Shown: positions 22,966 through 33,330, numbered from the stretch's first letter. The stretch: 64,000 nt of DNA from Durusdinium trenchii (GCA_963970005.1 CAXAMN010003891.1:1528110-1592109), one strand, 5' to 3'. Numbers and translations: made by a program. The notes: generated from the letters alone by a model not told the origin.

Positions 22966-23117
22966 TTGACGAACGAGATAGGTCAGTGTGGCTTCATGAC
23001 TTAATGGTTTGGGGCCCAGGGAAAAGCCCTTCCCTCCAAACATGGATATATAGGTTGCCAGAAACATGTTCTGAAAGGTCCCAGAAGTGGTCTACCACTT
23101 CCTTGTGGTTTTGGGGT

Positions 23118-23200
23118 GACCTGGAGCCTACCCAGTCAGTTGAATAACCTTTAACCTTTTTGGGGAAGTGATTCCCCACTCAAAACAGACAGGTGGAAAA
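23118..23200. repeat. Dispersed repeat I, copy 2
   Basis: CTACCCAGTCAGTTGAATAACC, GGGGAAGTGATTCCCCAC and CAGGTGGAAAAT match 16308-16386 in order and orientation. Confidence 0.6.
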
Positions 23201-23388
23201 TATGTCCCCCTGGTTTCTCAACTGCCCATACTCTATTTGCTAGGGTCATCCCCAGGGTTATTGATTTGGGAACATGTGGGACATTGATTTAAAATTGAAA
23301 TTTTTGATATTAATTCTGACTGTCAGCCCCCTATTGTACATACCCTTGATATTCCAGGGAAACGGTTGCCCTGGGAGCAGGCTTTTAC

Positions 23389-23646
23389 ATGGACCCTGCA
23401 AACATCTCGGGAACTAGCACTACAATGACTTGGACAACCAGGAATTACGTGGACGCACCTTATGAAAGTCGTTTTCCCGTGCCGATGCATGATGTTTCTT
23501 GCCGAATGGATGCAGCTGTTTGGCGCTGGCATCATGTGCGTGAGGATCTTGATCTTAAGCCAGGGAGAGTTGAGTGGCGTTCCGAGAGCGGATGCCTTTA
23601 TTTGATATTACTGTATTTGTGTGAATGTGTAAAGCATACACATTAA
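23389..23646 (+). CDS. Exon-like block
   Basis: The frame includes YVDAPYESRFPVPMHDVSCR, then AAVWRWHHVREDLDLKPGRV and EWRSESG, which reads like a folded domain. The tail after that is Leu/Tyr-rich and may be intronic. No family recognised. Strand chosen by composition. Confidence 0.4.
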   Translation: MDPANISGTSTTMTWTTRNYVDAPYESRFPVPMHDVSCRMDAAVWRWHHVREDLDLKPGRVEWRSESGCLYLILLYLCECVKHTH

Positions 23647-23849
23647 TTAGATGGCATTAAATGAGCAACCTACAACTGTTAAGATGTCTAGCTGCTAGAG
23701 ATGTCACATGGCAAATGTAGAGCAAACTTGGGACTGGGCTGGTTAAAGTCCATCATTACTGACTTTTGACCCGACTTTCATCGCTTCTAATTTAGAAGCT
23801 ACGGCGAATATACAAGTTGGCATACAGATTTGCAAGACTGTGAGTCATG

Positions 23850-23951
23850 TGCCTCACCCTTCTGCGGATGCGCCGCACATGCGCCTGTGGTCGCTGGCCA
23901 CACTTGCCTATGCTGGCCGGCCCACCGTTTGGAGGGCGGCAGATGCTTGAC
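23850..23951 (+). CDS. Weak exon-like block
   Basis: PHPSADAPHMRLWSLATLAY, then AGRPTVWRAADA and a TGA. Third positions are G/C-rich. The - strand is also open here. Confidence 0.3.
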
Positions 23952-24407
23952 GGCAGCCGCAAGTGCCATGTGGTCCATGTGTTCTGGAAAAGCGCAATGT
24001 ATGTAAACACTACTTGAGGATCTCCATTGGACAATGTGTGGATGGTGTAGGTATTGGCTTTGTTCAAGACATACCCCCCAAAGCCCCCAAAGCTACACGA
24101 TCCAACTTTTTTAAGACTTGATATGCTTTTTGTTTGTATCCTTTTCGTCTCGGGTTTCATGGAGCACCGGTTTGTCAGGAACATCGTGATGTGGTGCTTG
24201 ATTCTCAAGCTCATACCCGCAGTCAGTGGATGTCACTGATATAACTTGTTTGGAGGCTTGGTGTCCCCAAAGCAAAAAGGTGGAAAGTTCTGAAACAAAT
24301 AGGAACAAAGGGAGTATGCCCTTCTGGCACGTCCTGCTGGGACGCCGCCCTGCTGGGACGTCCTGGAGGTCGGCTGCCTGTTTGATCATAGGAACCCGCC
24401 CTTGAGA

Positions 24408-24480
24408 CATGCTGCTGCTGATGCATGCTGATGCTGCTGCTGATGCTGCTGCTGCTGCGGCTGCTGCTGCTGCTGCTTAT
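24408..24480. repeat. CTG trinucleotide repeat
   Basis: Imperfect (GCTGCTGAT)n passes into (CTG)n. Confidence 0.85.
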
Positions 24481-24786
24481 CATCAATGAGTTTCACCTAA
24501 GAGCTGTATCAAAGACAGGTGATCAGATATGTGGATGGGTCGGTTCACCCCACCATGTTCACCAGATCAGTCCACCAGTCCGTGCTCACCTAAGTCCGCG
24601 TCTCGTGCTCACCTAAGTCCGTCTCGTCCGGTAGGTCAACCGGTCGGTATGTTTTTGCTTGTCAACAACAGCAATGGTCGTGTCATGGCTCCGTCGTTTA
24701 AGACGACTCTGGAGGATCCAGTGGTGTTTGAGCTGCCTCCATCCACTGATTCCAGTGAAGCAGTCGATGGATCTTGGGGTTGATGA

Positions 24787-25260
24787 CTTGGGGCTGAACA
24801 AGAAAGCCGAACACTTGGGGCTCGGCCGAAATTTCACGAGCTGGTGCCGACCGCCCGAGCGCCCCGAACCGAATTTGACCAGGAAGAGGTGGAAGGCCTC
24901 GGCCTCCCGGTGGGCGCTCAGATCGCCTTGAAAGGCGATGAGCTTTTGGCCGACCGCCGGGGGATCGCCTTCTACAACAGCAGTGCGGGTGGTGAGCCGG
25001 AAGAGTCCGTGAGACCGTACCACATCGAGCAGCTTGGGATGTGTCATGGGGTGGGACAGTTCCAGACATGGGTGGGGCAGATCAGGGTCATGGATTCGAT
25101 CAGGAAGCGGAAGGCTTTCTTGATCTTGAGGATCAAGAAAGCAAGCATGCAAACAGATGATGTGCAAACAAGAGTTGTTCATTGCTTGATGAGAGGTTCT
25201 TTTGTTGAGGGGGGGAGGCATATATTCCCTTTTTCAGGCTCCAGTCGTACCTCCTCATAA
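24787..25260 (+). CDS. Exon-like block, unrecognised protein
   Basis: The frame stays open from just after a TGA to 25258. The core at 24850-25110 has very G/C-rich third positions and includes EFDQEEVEGLGLPVGAQIAL, KGDELLADRRGIAFYNSSAG and YHIEQLGMCHGVGQF. After about 25120 the bias fades, so the exon may end near there. - strand ORFs overlap it but are less biased. No domain named. Confidence 0.5.
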   Translation, partial: LGAEQESRTLGARPKFHELVPTARAPRTEFDQEEVEGLGLPVGAQIALKGDELLADRRGIAFYNSSAGGEPEESVRPYHIEQLGMCHGVGQFQTWVGQIRVMDSIRKRKAFLILRIKKASMQTDDVQTRVVHCLMRGSFVEGGRHIFPFSGSSRTSS

Positions 25261-25340
25261 GGTAGTTGGACCCTCCCCACCCCATCCGTCCCACCGAACC
25301 GTTTCACGAAGGTACGACTGGAGCCCAAACGGGCCTAGGG
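25237..25340. mobile_element. HP element, flanks ATT/ATT
   Basis: CCCTTTTTCAGGCTCCAGTC ... ACTGGAGCCCAAACGGGCC then TAGGG, with ATT on both sides. The GGCTCCAGTCGTACC arms are inverted. The centre has CTCCCCACCCCATCCG. Confidence 0.7.
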
Positions 25341-26194
25341 ATTCAGGACTAGTCCGCTGAGTGGCGCGAGACGTCGCCATTCAGCAGTTGGCACCGTGGA
25401 AAGTTCAGTCAGCTCTTTGGTGATGGACATGTCAGGAGTCAGGAGTACTAAGTTTGTATAAGAAAGTAGCCACATGGGAGTACCCAAGTCTTGGATGGCC
25501 TGATTCATGCGGGGCACCTCAGAGCTGTCGTAAGTGTTGTTTGAAGTTATCATAAGTTATCCACAGGGAACCGATTGTCAAACAGACTGTAATGAACGCG
25601 CAAAGTCAGCGCCACCCTTTGCAAATGGGCTGTTTGAAGTTCATGCGCCAGGACGGTAATTGAAATTATTTGCCAGATGTTGTGACTGCAACTCCCTTGT
25701 CACACATGGGTGACGGATACCAGATGCCTTCGAAGCATCCTTTTTTGCAGCAAGGCTTGTGCACGAAGATGACTTGCCCTCCTTCTTATATCGCAGGCGA
25801 GATCGGCCGACCAAAACTCGACATGTGTGTCGGAAACATTTGTTCAAGCACCCATTGAAACGGAAAAGCACTATGTGAGTCCACTGCCAAGGCCTCATAC
25901 TTTTTTTTTCCGGATCACACCTTAGAGATTCAACAGCTTGAGCCAAGCATTTGCCTGGTTTTCATGTTGCACAACACCCTGGAGGATTCGAGTATGCACC
26001 TATGCTTGGCCAGTGAAAACTATGAAACAAAAATACAGTTTCTGACCCCCCCCCGGGCGCTTGGTGGTGATGTGGGTGCTGCTGCTGTGGCAGGGGCGAC
26101 CACCGGCCACTCAGAAGGTCCACTTTCTGTGACGTGCCGCCGCGATCGGTAGTTCGGAGGTTCGAGTTGGTCAGGGACTGGCCATACCCGTTTG

Positions 26195-26288
26195 GGCTCC
26201 AGTCGGGCCTTCGAAGGTGGGACTGGGGTGGGTTTAGAGTTTAGAGGGTCCAAATAGGTTCTGAGGAGGCACTTGGAGCCCTAGGGAT
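26195..26288. mobile_element. HP-like element
   Basis: GGGCTCCAGTCGGGCC ... GGGACTGGGGTGGG ... CACTTGGAGCCCTAGGG. The left palindrome is eroded. Confidence 0.55.
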
Positions 26289-26658
26289 ATATTCCTGAAC
26301 AGTGCGTAGAACTATGTAGAAAGGAATTCCATAAATGAGACACTTCAAGGTTGAATTCTGATACTCCTGTCAACAGTTGGGACCATTTCGATGAGACGAC
26401 TTCAAGGCTGAACTGCATATATTGGACTTGTTTGGACTTCTTTGCTGTCATCCGCAGGACGCCCGTGTCCTCTTCTGTGGCGCTATCTTACGAGTTTGTC
26501 CTTTCGGAGGAGACATGCCGATCAGGGCGCTTTCTGCTGAACGATCCGCGGGCAGCTTGGAAGCCGGCACCCAGCTCCATAAATGGTCTTTGACTATTGG
26601 TTGGTTGATGTATCGAGGGGATACCCACAAGCGAGCCAGAACAGAAATGCAAGAAAGG

Positions 26659-26659
26659 A

Positions 26660-26725
<66 letters not shown>

Positions 26726-26727
26726 GT
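26659..26727. repeat. CAT trinucleotide microsatellite
   Basis: About 22 perfect ATC units. The poly-Ser and poly-Ile ORFs crossing it come from the repeat. Confidence 0.95.
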
Positions 26728-26987
26728 CATTGTGGGAGGCAGAATGCTTTCCCAGCTTGGGGCTTGGGGTGATTGCACAAATGTTGACTGATACAGTAGC
26801 TGCCCCATATCATATAGAGGTGTGCTAGGGGAGTTCAGAAAAATAATTGGCAAGCAACAGTCAACGCTCCTCCAACCAAGGAATTGTTTTCCTGCAGCTT
26901 TCTTTCTTTGGAACTGGGAGGGTTTTTCACAATGGGTAAAAGGGTATAGTACCTAGGGCATGATGCTATGGGCTATGCGCCCTGATT

Positions 26988-27080
26988 GCCCAAAGGCTCC
27001 AACCATAACCTTTAGAAGCTGATTAGACCCCTTTGGCACCCGCACCAACCACCTTCGAAATGGAGGTAGTTGGAGCCTTA
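26988..27080. mobile_element. HP-like element, eroded ends
   Basis: CCCAAAGGCTCCAACCATAACC ... TTGGCACCCGCACC ... GTAGTTGGAGCCTTAA, GGCTCC subfamily (compare 17193). Confidence 0.5.
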
Positions 27081-27416
27081 AAACTTAATCAACATCCATG
27101 GGAGTGTTCTGTCTCATGAGGTGTGGCAGCCTCTCCATGTCGCCACCTGCCTGATCCCAAGGGCCAAGGGTGTGGATGGTCCGCGAAACTGAGGTCGGGC
27201 TCTTCCACAATCAGCGGCTCTCATACGAAGCTCGCACAATCCAGGGTTGGACAGGTCCGTGGTAGAAGTCCTTCAGTCCAAGCATAACCCATTCTGTGCC
27301 TTTCTGAGATTGGGGCATCCAAGGGCCAGTGGTCCACATCTTCATATGTGTGCTGGATAGAATGACAAAAGGTATGCCGCACTCATTCATTCTTTCCAGT
27401 ATTCAAGCTAGCAGCT

Positions 27417-27866
27417 TTGGTGAAACTATCCAATCCTTGCGGTTTTACTGAAGATACCACTCTTATGCCAACCTTCCAGGTGATTCATGCTGTTGCGAGG
27501 GCATCCCTATTAATAGACACTGTCCACGTTGCAAATCAAATCCGCAAGAGAGGACCTCACTTGACATGCAGGAAAGCTCGGCGTACACCTTCACTTCTAG
27601 AAACCCCTCATGTCAAAGTTGACCCTGACCAACCTCAAGCATCCATACCGGTCCATACCGGTCAGACCAACTACCCTATCAGCTGCCCTTCGCCCTTCCC
27701 TCCTGAGGAGACTGCTTTGGACATGGCCTCGGCTCTAGGACGGATTCTGGTCTTGCCCGGCTTCTTCAAGTTTCCGCATCCCAATGCCTACGATCCTCGC
27801 AAAGAAACATCTCCAGTGGTGGCTGGAGTTGGTGCCCCCTTTTTGAGTCCGGGTGCGACTTCTTAG
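27417..27866 (+). CDS. Exon-like region; ALGRILVLP motif
   Basis: A 149-codon ORF whose last third (from about 27690) is the convincing part, starting after CTTCCCTCCTGAG. It reads ETALDMASALGRILVLPGFF, then PVVAGVGAP. An A-LGR-LVLP segment occurs in some glycosyltransferase-like proteins, but this alone does not establish a family. The 5' part has no bias. The stop at 27864 may be intronic. Confidence 0.4.
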   Translation: MVKLSNPCGFTEDTTLMPTFQVIHAVARASLLIDTVHVANQIRKRGPHLTCRKARRTPSLLETPHVKVDPDQPQASIPVHTGQTNYPISCPSPFPPEETALDMASALGRILVLPGFFKFPHPNAYDPRKETSPVVAGVGAPFLSPGATS

Positions 27867-27931
27867 TGCGTGTGCACCATATGGTAAAGGCCGGAAGGGC
27901 GAGAAGGTGGCGTAAAGTATAGGGAAAGAAT

Positions 27932-28186
27932 TTGATATGCAATGGAAGCCGTGAAGGCGCTGATGTGGTTCCTGGAAGCTTGGAAAAGCGGGATGCTTTG
28001 GGCATTTTGCGCCAAAGTGAAGTTTGGATGACCAGTTTGTCCGGGTTCGTTAGTGATGTTTTGGCCCAAACGCGTTTTGGCACCGCTTCCGAGGACGGTC
28101 TCGAATGGGTGCCCTTTCATGAGCTCTTCGCCGCTGGGGCGAGTACGGCGAACGTCCGAGCGGGGGGGAGGACGAAGGTGGATTGA
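27932..28186 (+). CDS. Exon-like block, probable terminal exon
   Basis: From about 27956 the frame has good bias: LEKRDALGILRQSEVWMTSL, then ASEDGLEWVPFHELFAAGAS and a TGA at 28184. It may be the next exon of the gene at 27690-27866. Repeat F follows directly. Confidence 0.5.
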   Translation: MICNGSREGADVVPGSLEKRDALGILRQSEVWMTSLSGFVSDVLAQTRFGTASEDGLEWVPFHELFAAGASTANVRAGGRTKVD

Positions 28187-28194
28187 ATTAGCTC

Positions 28195-28300
28195 GTTTAC
28201 CAGGTGGAAGGTGACGGTAAATAGGGCCCGGAACACCTGGGGGACCGGATAGTCGAAGGTTCGGGTCCTTCAACCTTTGTTGGTTACAAAACGGACTGTA
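28195..28300. repeat. Dispersed repeat F, copy 1
   Basis: GTGACGGTAAATAGGG ... GATAGTCGAAGGTTCGGGTCC then TTCAACCTTTGTTGGT. Related copies: 33585-33660 and 34008-34080. Confidence 0.55.
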
Positions 28301-28499
28301 TGCACCGCAGTGACCAGTCATTGCTTAGGCCATTTGCAAGATAGTCGGAGACTGTTTGGAGGAAGGTGAAGTGGTGTGTGCAGTTTGAGTGTGCCTAAGT
28401 TGATTTACTCCTGTTTCTTCTAACTATATTGTATACTTGCAGCTTCGAAATTGTAAGAATCCTTGGCAAGGGGCTTCGTTTTACAGTACGGGTTGATCT

Positions 28500-28675
28500 T
28501 TCGTGGCCCCGCCCCGTCACCCCTGGTTTCGGGGGTCGGGGTCACGGCTGTGACCGGTTCGGAGGATTTGGAGGCCTTGCGCAGCTGCTACGGCCGCGTG
28601 CTGGAGCTCGAGGAGCTTGTACAGCTCTGTGGACCTAAGGCGAGAAGAAGAGACCCTTCGGGGGGGTCGGTCTGA
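28500..28675 (+). CDS. Exon-like block, probable terminal exon
   Basis: A strongly biased + frame: SGVGVTAVTGSEDLEALRSC, then YGRVLELEELVQLCGPKARR, ending at a TGA at 28673. The helical, charged character and G/C third positions make it one of the better exon calls. No domain is recognised. An overlapping frame is Gly-rich and less biased. Confidence 0.5.
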
Positions 28676-28749
28676 GATGGGGCACGGAACTGGCCGTCAT
28701 CCTTCCTGCCGCCTAACGGTGGGTTAAACATGGTTAAAAGATGAATAAA

Positions 28750-28849
28750 CCCTATGGATCCACATACCTTCTCAGAAGGTGATTGGAGACTATTTATGCA
28801 GGCTTGGGGGACCCAATTACCTTCTGAGAAGGTATGTGGATCCATAGGG
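28750..28849 (+). mobile_element. HP hairpin element (100 bp), flanks AAA/AAA
   Basis: CCCTATGGATCCACATACC ... GGTATGTGGATCCATAGGG, with AAA on both sides. The 100 bp match the reverse complement of 32390-32489 at all but one position by eye, so both are young. Confidence 0.9.
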
Positions 28850-29360
28850 AAAGAGTGAATGCTACCAAACTGACCCCTCCATGATTCTCAAATGTCAAAA
28901 GTGTTGGTGGGTACCATTTGTTCGGTTGGCGATCCCTGATGAACTGTTTGAGAAAAAGCCTTTTGGGAGGGGGGACATGATATCTTGGGGCTGCCAAGAC
29001 TTCTTTCAGGAATGCCAGCAGGCATCTCTCAAATAGACGCAGCCATACAGTCAATATATACACAAAGATTTGATTGCAGTTAGGTCTCCAGAGCTAGCTG
29101 CTACTCAGGAGGGGACAAGAAAGGAGCTGATCGCAGGGTCTTTCGGGTGACTGGAGAGCGACCACGGGAGTCTCTCCCCTCACCCCCCGACCACCGACCA
29201 CCTACCCAGGAGTGAGTGGATCTGCCCAAAACCTGTTCGATTCTGGGGGGGACACCGGAAAAACCAACCCTACGGACACATCAGGTGGATTCAGGTGGAA
29301 AGTGGTGCTAATCTCTGTGCCAGTCAGTGCCGATTTTTTTAATAATTCCCAGACACGACC

Positions 29361-29462
29361 TGTCTGGGACTGCCATAGATGCCGATCAAGCCAGACCCCT
29401 CTGGCACCACCCTGGCCGTTTCTCGGCAGTCCGTCCTGGCAGTCCCATTTGTCGTGTCTGGG
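29361..29462. repeat. Dispersed repeat G, copy 1
   Basis: CTGGGACTGCCATAG ... CTGGCCGTTTCTCGGCAGTCC ... TCGTGTCTGGG, shared with 35305-35397. It contains its own inverted pair (CTGGCAGTCCCA / TGGGACTGCC). Confidence 0.65.
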
Positions 29463-29569
29463 ATCTTTCATTCGTTGGTGGTACTCTTTTTGGGGGGGGA
29501 TCCCTTGGGAAGACCATGTTGGGATCCTTTGGGGAAGTCCCTTGGTGAGTTGCTTCCTCCACTTTCCAC

Positions 29570-29890
29570 CATCCGTTCCTCCGAGTGCGGGACGCACCCG
29601 ACCCTACACACCCGGGAGCGAGTCACAGGTGCGACAACCACCTCCGCCAGCTCCGACGTCCGTTCCACCGCGCTCTTCCAATCCCCACCGGTGATGTGTT
29701 TAGATATCAAGCGGGTGACGGTGAACACCGCTGCCACGCGATGTCTGAAACACCACTGCGAAGGTCTTGGATCAACACGTCACGGTGCCCTTCCAAACCC
29801 TTTGGATGCGTAGTAAGACCAAGGCCACGAGCGGACGGGTTCTTTTTGGCGTGTGGGATTCGGGTCAGCTGGGTTCGGGTCAGGTTTTGT
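29570..29890 (+). CDS. GC-rich exon-like block, frame unresolved
   Basis: Two + frames are open and biased: one with GATTTSASSDVRSTALFQSP ending at a TAG at 29811, the other with CDNHLRQLRRPFHRALPIPT. A third open piece, KATSGRVLFGVWDSGQLGSG, follows. It is likely coding, but I cannot choose the frame. Confidence 0.35.
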
Positions 29891-29944
29891 ATGTTTTTGT
29901 CAACCGCTACTGTGGGCCCCACAGGCTTCCCGTTTGTGTAAGAG

Positions 29945-31044
29945 GTCCCAGGCTCCTAAAACACTGCAAAAGGTCTTCATCACACATCCCCCATTTGGAT
30001 TGAGCAATCTCTTCACTGCATACGGCATGAGTACTTTTCTAATCAAGAGTCTACATTAGAGGATGAGCCAGAAAGACTCTTCCCCTGAGCTTCTCCCAGA
30101 CATGTCCATCAGGATGTAGTTTATCAGAATCACCCAACACCCCAGTCCCACTGCGGTTCTCCAAATCTCTCCAAACATTGAAACATATTGAAACGTTGAT
30201 GACAGGGTTTTGATAGGAGCATTATAGGAAACGACCCTATTTTTGTATCATGTGCAAACTTTCAGTAGGGGGTCAGACTTCGGGTGCATCCTGCTGGGTA
30301 TGCCGCTCTTGAAGCCCCGTGTAACATCGATGTGAACTGCCTTTCTTCTTCGGACGCGACGCTGCAGCCTGCAGCGGCAGGCAGTCTGACTCTCAAAAGA
30401 CAGAGAGAGAGAGGGTTTGCATTAGTGGGTTTGACCTCAAATCGTCTAGACTGTGTTGACAGTTATTTTGCACAGAGGTGTTTGGTCAACGCCAGCTGCA
30501 TCAGTGGGTGGATGTGAATTCATTGGTGTCGTATCGTTTTAAAAAGGGGTAAGTGTTATGCCTCATCTACCACCAGTGCTTTCACCTAGCTGCTAGCTGC
30601 TGGCAGCTGGCATATTCACAGGCACTGATATAAAACATAAAACTTTAACATCTCATATACATTCCCTATCATTCCCTAGAACAATCAGTGAAGTGAAGAA
30701 TAACCTGTTCATAGAGGAAACAGTCTTCCAAGCGGCCATTTTGCACTTCCATGATGATTCCATCTCTCATAGATGTCTACCAGCACCCTCCATCAGGTCG
30801 CCTTTGGCTTTTGACTTCAAACCTGGTTACCTGGTGGTGACCTTTTTCGAGTTCGGATGCCTCCACTCTCAGTGCCTTCACTTCTTCCTACCCAGGAAGT
30901 ACGTAGATACCCTGCAAAACCATGACTTTTTTGGGGGGGGGGATTCGGGACCCCCCACTAAAGATGTACTTGTTGCACTTTGCGCCGAGTGGAGGTCCAG
31001 TGGCCTTTGTTCCATGCACCTAATCAAGGGAGTGGTCCAATAAA
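29945..31044. other. No confident gene
   Basis: Short unbiased ORFs. A diverged TA-MITE-like piece (GTCTTCCAAGCGGCCATTTTG then CACTTCCATG) lies at 30720-30752. Confidence 0.35.
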
Positions 31045-31190
31045 GATGTAACAGATGGACAGTTCGGACCCAACCTTCTTTTTCGGACCCAGCCGGCTCG
31101 GGCGTTCAGTTCCACCATGCTCTCTTCTTGGGCGAACACCTTCTTCTTCACCTTCTTGGGCGATGCCTTCTTCGGGGATGCACTCTTCTT
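31045..31190 (-). CDS. Lys-rich SPKK block next to HP element, strand uncertain
   Basis: On the - strand the frame reads KKSASPKKASPKKVKKKV, then FAQEESMVELNARAGW, with G/C third positions. SPKK repeats are typical of DNA-binding tails of histone-like proteins, which is only an analogy. If the HP element and one flanking triplet are removed, the frame continues into 31306-31440 on the same strand. The + strand also has a compatible Leu-rich frame, so the direction is open. Confidence 0.35.
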
Positions 31191-31305
31191 CCCTAGGGAT
31201 CCAAGTACCTTCTCAGGTACGCTGATGTGTTCGACACTCTTATGTGGGTTTTTTGAGGGTCCAGTTGTACCAAACCTGAGGTTCGGTACCACTGGATCCC
31301 TAACC
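31191..31305. mobile_element. HP hairpin element, flanks CTT/CTT
   Basis: CCCTAGGGATCCAAGTACC ... ACTGGATCCCTAACC. CTT precedes it and follows it. The right palindrome has decayed. Coding-like DNA touches both ends. Confidence 0.65.
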
Positions 31306-31497
31306 CTTGGGGCGCCACCGGAGCTCTTCGGTTCCACCGTCCACCGGAGCTCGGAGGCGCCTTGGATCAACGGCACTCGCCCGGAGCTCCGGTGGTCCGA
31401 CGTACAGGGCACCATTCATCGCTTCCAGCCGCAGCATTCGGCCGCTGGGCGCTACCCGGTGTGGTCGTACCCGGTCGTACCCGGTGTGGTGCAGTAG
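31306..31497 (+). CDS. Exon-like block after HP element, strand uncertain
   Basis: The + frame has the most G/C-rich third positions in the window: ELFGSTVHRSSEAPWINGTR, then TIHRFQPQHSAAGRYPVW and a repeated YPV(W/V) tail, ending at a TAG at 31495. The - strand frame (GALYVGPPELRASAVDPRRL) is also good and would join the SPKK block. One of the two is a shadow. Confidence 0.45.
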   Translation, partial: LGAPPELFGSTVHRSSEAPWINGTRPELRWSDVQGTIHRFQPQHSAAGRYPVWSYPVVPGVVQ

Positions 31498-31786
31498 ACC
31501 AAGACCAGCAAGAGTGGGTAAAACGTGTCTGTTATTGAGAAAGGATGAGAAAGGTTTGCAACCTAACCAGGATAAATACCCAAACTACAGGACTTAGTGG
31601 GGAGTAGACCATCTAGTGCCTACTCCTACCGACCCCAGGGATCCACTACCATTTTTTGAGAGGGTGATTGGTGAGACATATTTATGGGTTGCATAGCGAG
31701 TATGCAGCCCTGGGATCCACATGGATGGCATGCCCATGAGTCCCATGAGATATCTTCTTATAACGTGTCATGTTGACTGTTGATGA

Positions 31787-31830
31787 ATGAAGACCTCCCA
31801 CATCCGGAATGAAGACCTCCCACATCCGGA
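31787..31830. repeat. Two-unit tandem repeat (22 bp)
   Basis: ATGAAGACCTCCCACATCCG is repeated once in tandem. CATCCGGAGATG recurs shortly after. Confidence 0.8.
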
Positions 31831-32139
31831 GATGTGAATGAATGAAGGCATCCGGAGATGATTCTTGGGCCATGTGCATAGGGTGTTGGGCCATGTGCCT
31901 GTGACTAGTGCTTTCAAGCTTGTCTCAGATCCTTGCAGTTACTGTTTGTTGTACTATCCATCATTCACGAGTCAGTCATGGTAGTGGGTTCTACCGAACG
32001 CATCCCCCTTCACTAGGAGAGTCTCACCAGAATGGCAAACATGTCTTAATAGAAGTCCACCTGGAGCCTCAAAGTACCCCGGATCATGGGTATGTTTTTA
32101 TAGGGATGTCCAATTTTCAAGCACTTTGGAGCATCCAGG

Positions 32140-32389
32140 TGCATCATTTCCAGCCTCCCCTCCCCAAAGCCACCCACTCCGCAGGGGAAGAGATGTGGAC
32201 AGAATGGGTTCCATCCCGCCCGCTGGAGGTGTTTCGGTCCGAGTCAGTAGTGTCTATAGAGAAGGTTGCAGAATGTGATCGAATCCAGAAGTTCGTACAG
32301 AACAAGCGCCGTTCAGAAAGAAGGGGGTTTATTCGACCAGCCGTGTGTTTGATTTGGGTTTCGACAGGCCGGGCCTTTGTGGTTCGTTC
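32140..32389 (+). CDS. Exon-like block before HP element
   Basis: The frame has KATHSAGEEMWTEWVPSRPL, VAECDRIQKFVQNKRRSERR and AVCLIWVSTGRAFVVRS, and ends at the HP element at 32390. An acceptor may be the TTTCCAG at about 32152. A competing - strand frame ends inside the same element. No domain named. Confidence 0.45.
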
Positions 32390-32489
32390 CCCTATGGATC
32401 CACATACCTTCTCAGAAGGTAATTGGGTCCCCCAGGCCTGCATAAATAGTCTCCAATCACCTTCTGAGAAGGTATGTGGATCCATAGGG
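32390..32489 (-). mobile_element. HP hairpin element (100 bp), flanks TTC/TTC
   Basis: Inverse copy of 28750-28849 with one visible difference. TTC at 32387-32389 and 32490-32492. It sits between two coding-like blocks, 21 bp upstream of an acceptor-like TTTTTGTCCTCAG. Confidence 0.9.
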
Positions 32490-32510
32490 TTCTATGTTTT
32501 TGTCCTCAGG

Positions 32511-32776
32511 AGAACGAGACGAAACTCAAGCTGGAGGAACGCTTGGGTCACATGCTCTCGCCCTTCCTGAAAGAGGGCCTTCCGGCATGGGGAGGGGAGG
32601 CGTTAAGTCCGTGGTTCGGCATGTGGAGGAAGGGGATTCCTATGGATCTGGAGCATGTATAGCTGCAGGACATTGGAGAAGACTTCCTGGATTCGGGTGC
32701 GTCCCTGGGAGCCATCGCAGGAAGGCGCGGAACCCCACGCCAGGGTGACGCGGAAGCTCGCATGGACGAGAGATGA
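32511..32776 (+). CDS. Exon-like block with an in-frame TAG
   Basis: Starts right after TTTTTGTCCTCAG. The frame has strong third-position bias: ENETKLKLEERLGHMLSPFL, then GMWRKGIPMDLEHV, a TAG at 32660, and on in the same frame with LQDIGEDFLDSGASLGAIAG to a TGA at 32774. Either the gene is broken, or the first stop is real, or a 12-nt GTATAGCTGCAG segment is not translated. No family recognised. Confidence 0.5.
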
Positions 32777-32839
32777 AAACTGCTGGGCCAGGATGATGCT
32801 TTTTGCCCATGAAAACAGCAATAATATAGGTCAAGTGGG

Positions 32840-33129
32840 TTCTTACTGGGTAGATACCCAGTAAGGATCTAGTAAGGATGCCCCGGTCCAGGACCTCCTT
32901 CGACATGTCATCACCACATTGTCTTGGAGTATCAACATATCTTATCAACCACATTATATCGAATGTCCATTAATCTGCCATGAATCTGGAATATCATTGA
33001 ACCCGTTAGCCCAAAGAGGCAGTGTTTGAGTTCTCTTTTGATGTGTCACACTTGCAATTTTCGTGCACAGGCCCTGAATCTTTAGAACTGAGAAGCACAG
33101 ACCCTTGACTCTCTACTTCGCTTCACAGG
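32840..33129. other. No gene seen
   Basis: TACTGGGTAGATACCCAGTA at 32850 is a near-perfect palindrome. Nothing else is recognised. Confidence 0.35.
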
Positions 33130-33330
33130 GTGGGTGCCCCAGCCCCATTCTCAGCGCACCCGGTCCGACTCTCTACGCGCGCGGGCGTTCACCGAGATCG
33201 CGGTCCGATGAGGAGTGGCCAGTGCACAGACCCTTCGCACGCACGGGCTGATTGCACGGAATGTCTCGATGAGCGATGTGGCCCGGTGCGTCTTGGCGGG
33301 CGAGGATGGGGCGACGTCGACCTTGAGGTA
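33130..33330 (+). CDS. GC-rich exon-like block, frame change inside
   Basis: The first half is best in a frame with YARGRSPRSRSDEEWPVH. The second half is best in another with LRTHGLIARNVSMSDVARCV and AGEDGATSTL, which ends at a good CTTGAG|GTACC donor. They overlap slightly, which suggests two exons, a frameshift or a mis-chosen frame. No domain recognised. Confidence 0.4.

Noticed and set aside
26351..26828. ORFs with poly-Ser or poly-Ile runs
   Set aside because: Translation of the CAT microsatellite; flanks unbiased.
29212..29694. 160-codon ORF on +
   Set aside because: Its central part is dispersed repeat G; the rest is Pro/Ser-rich and competes with better frames.
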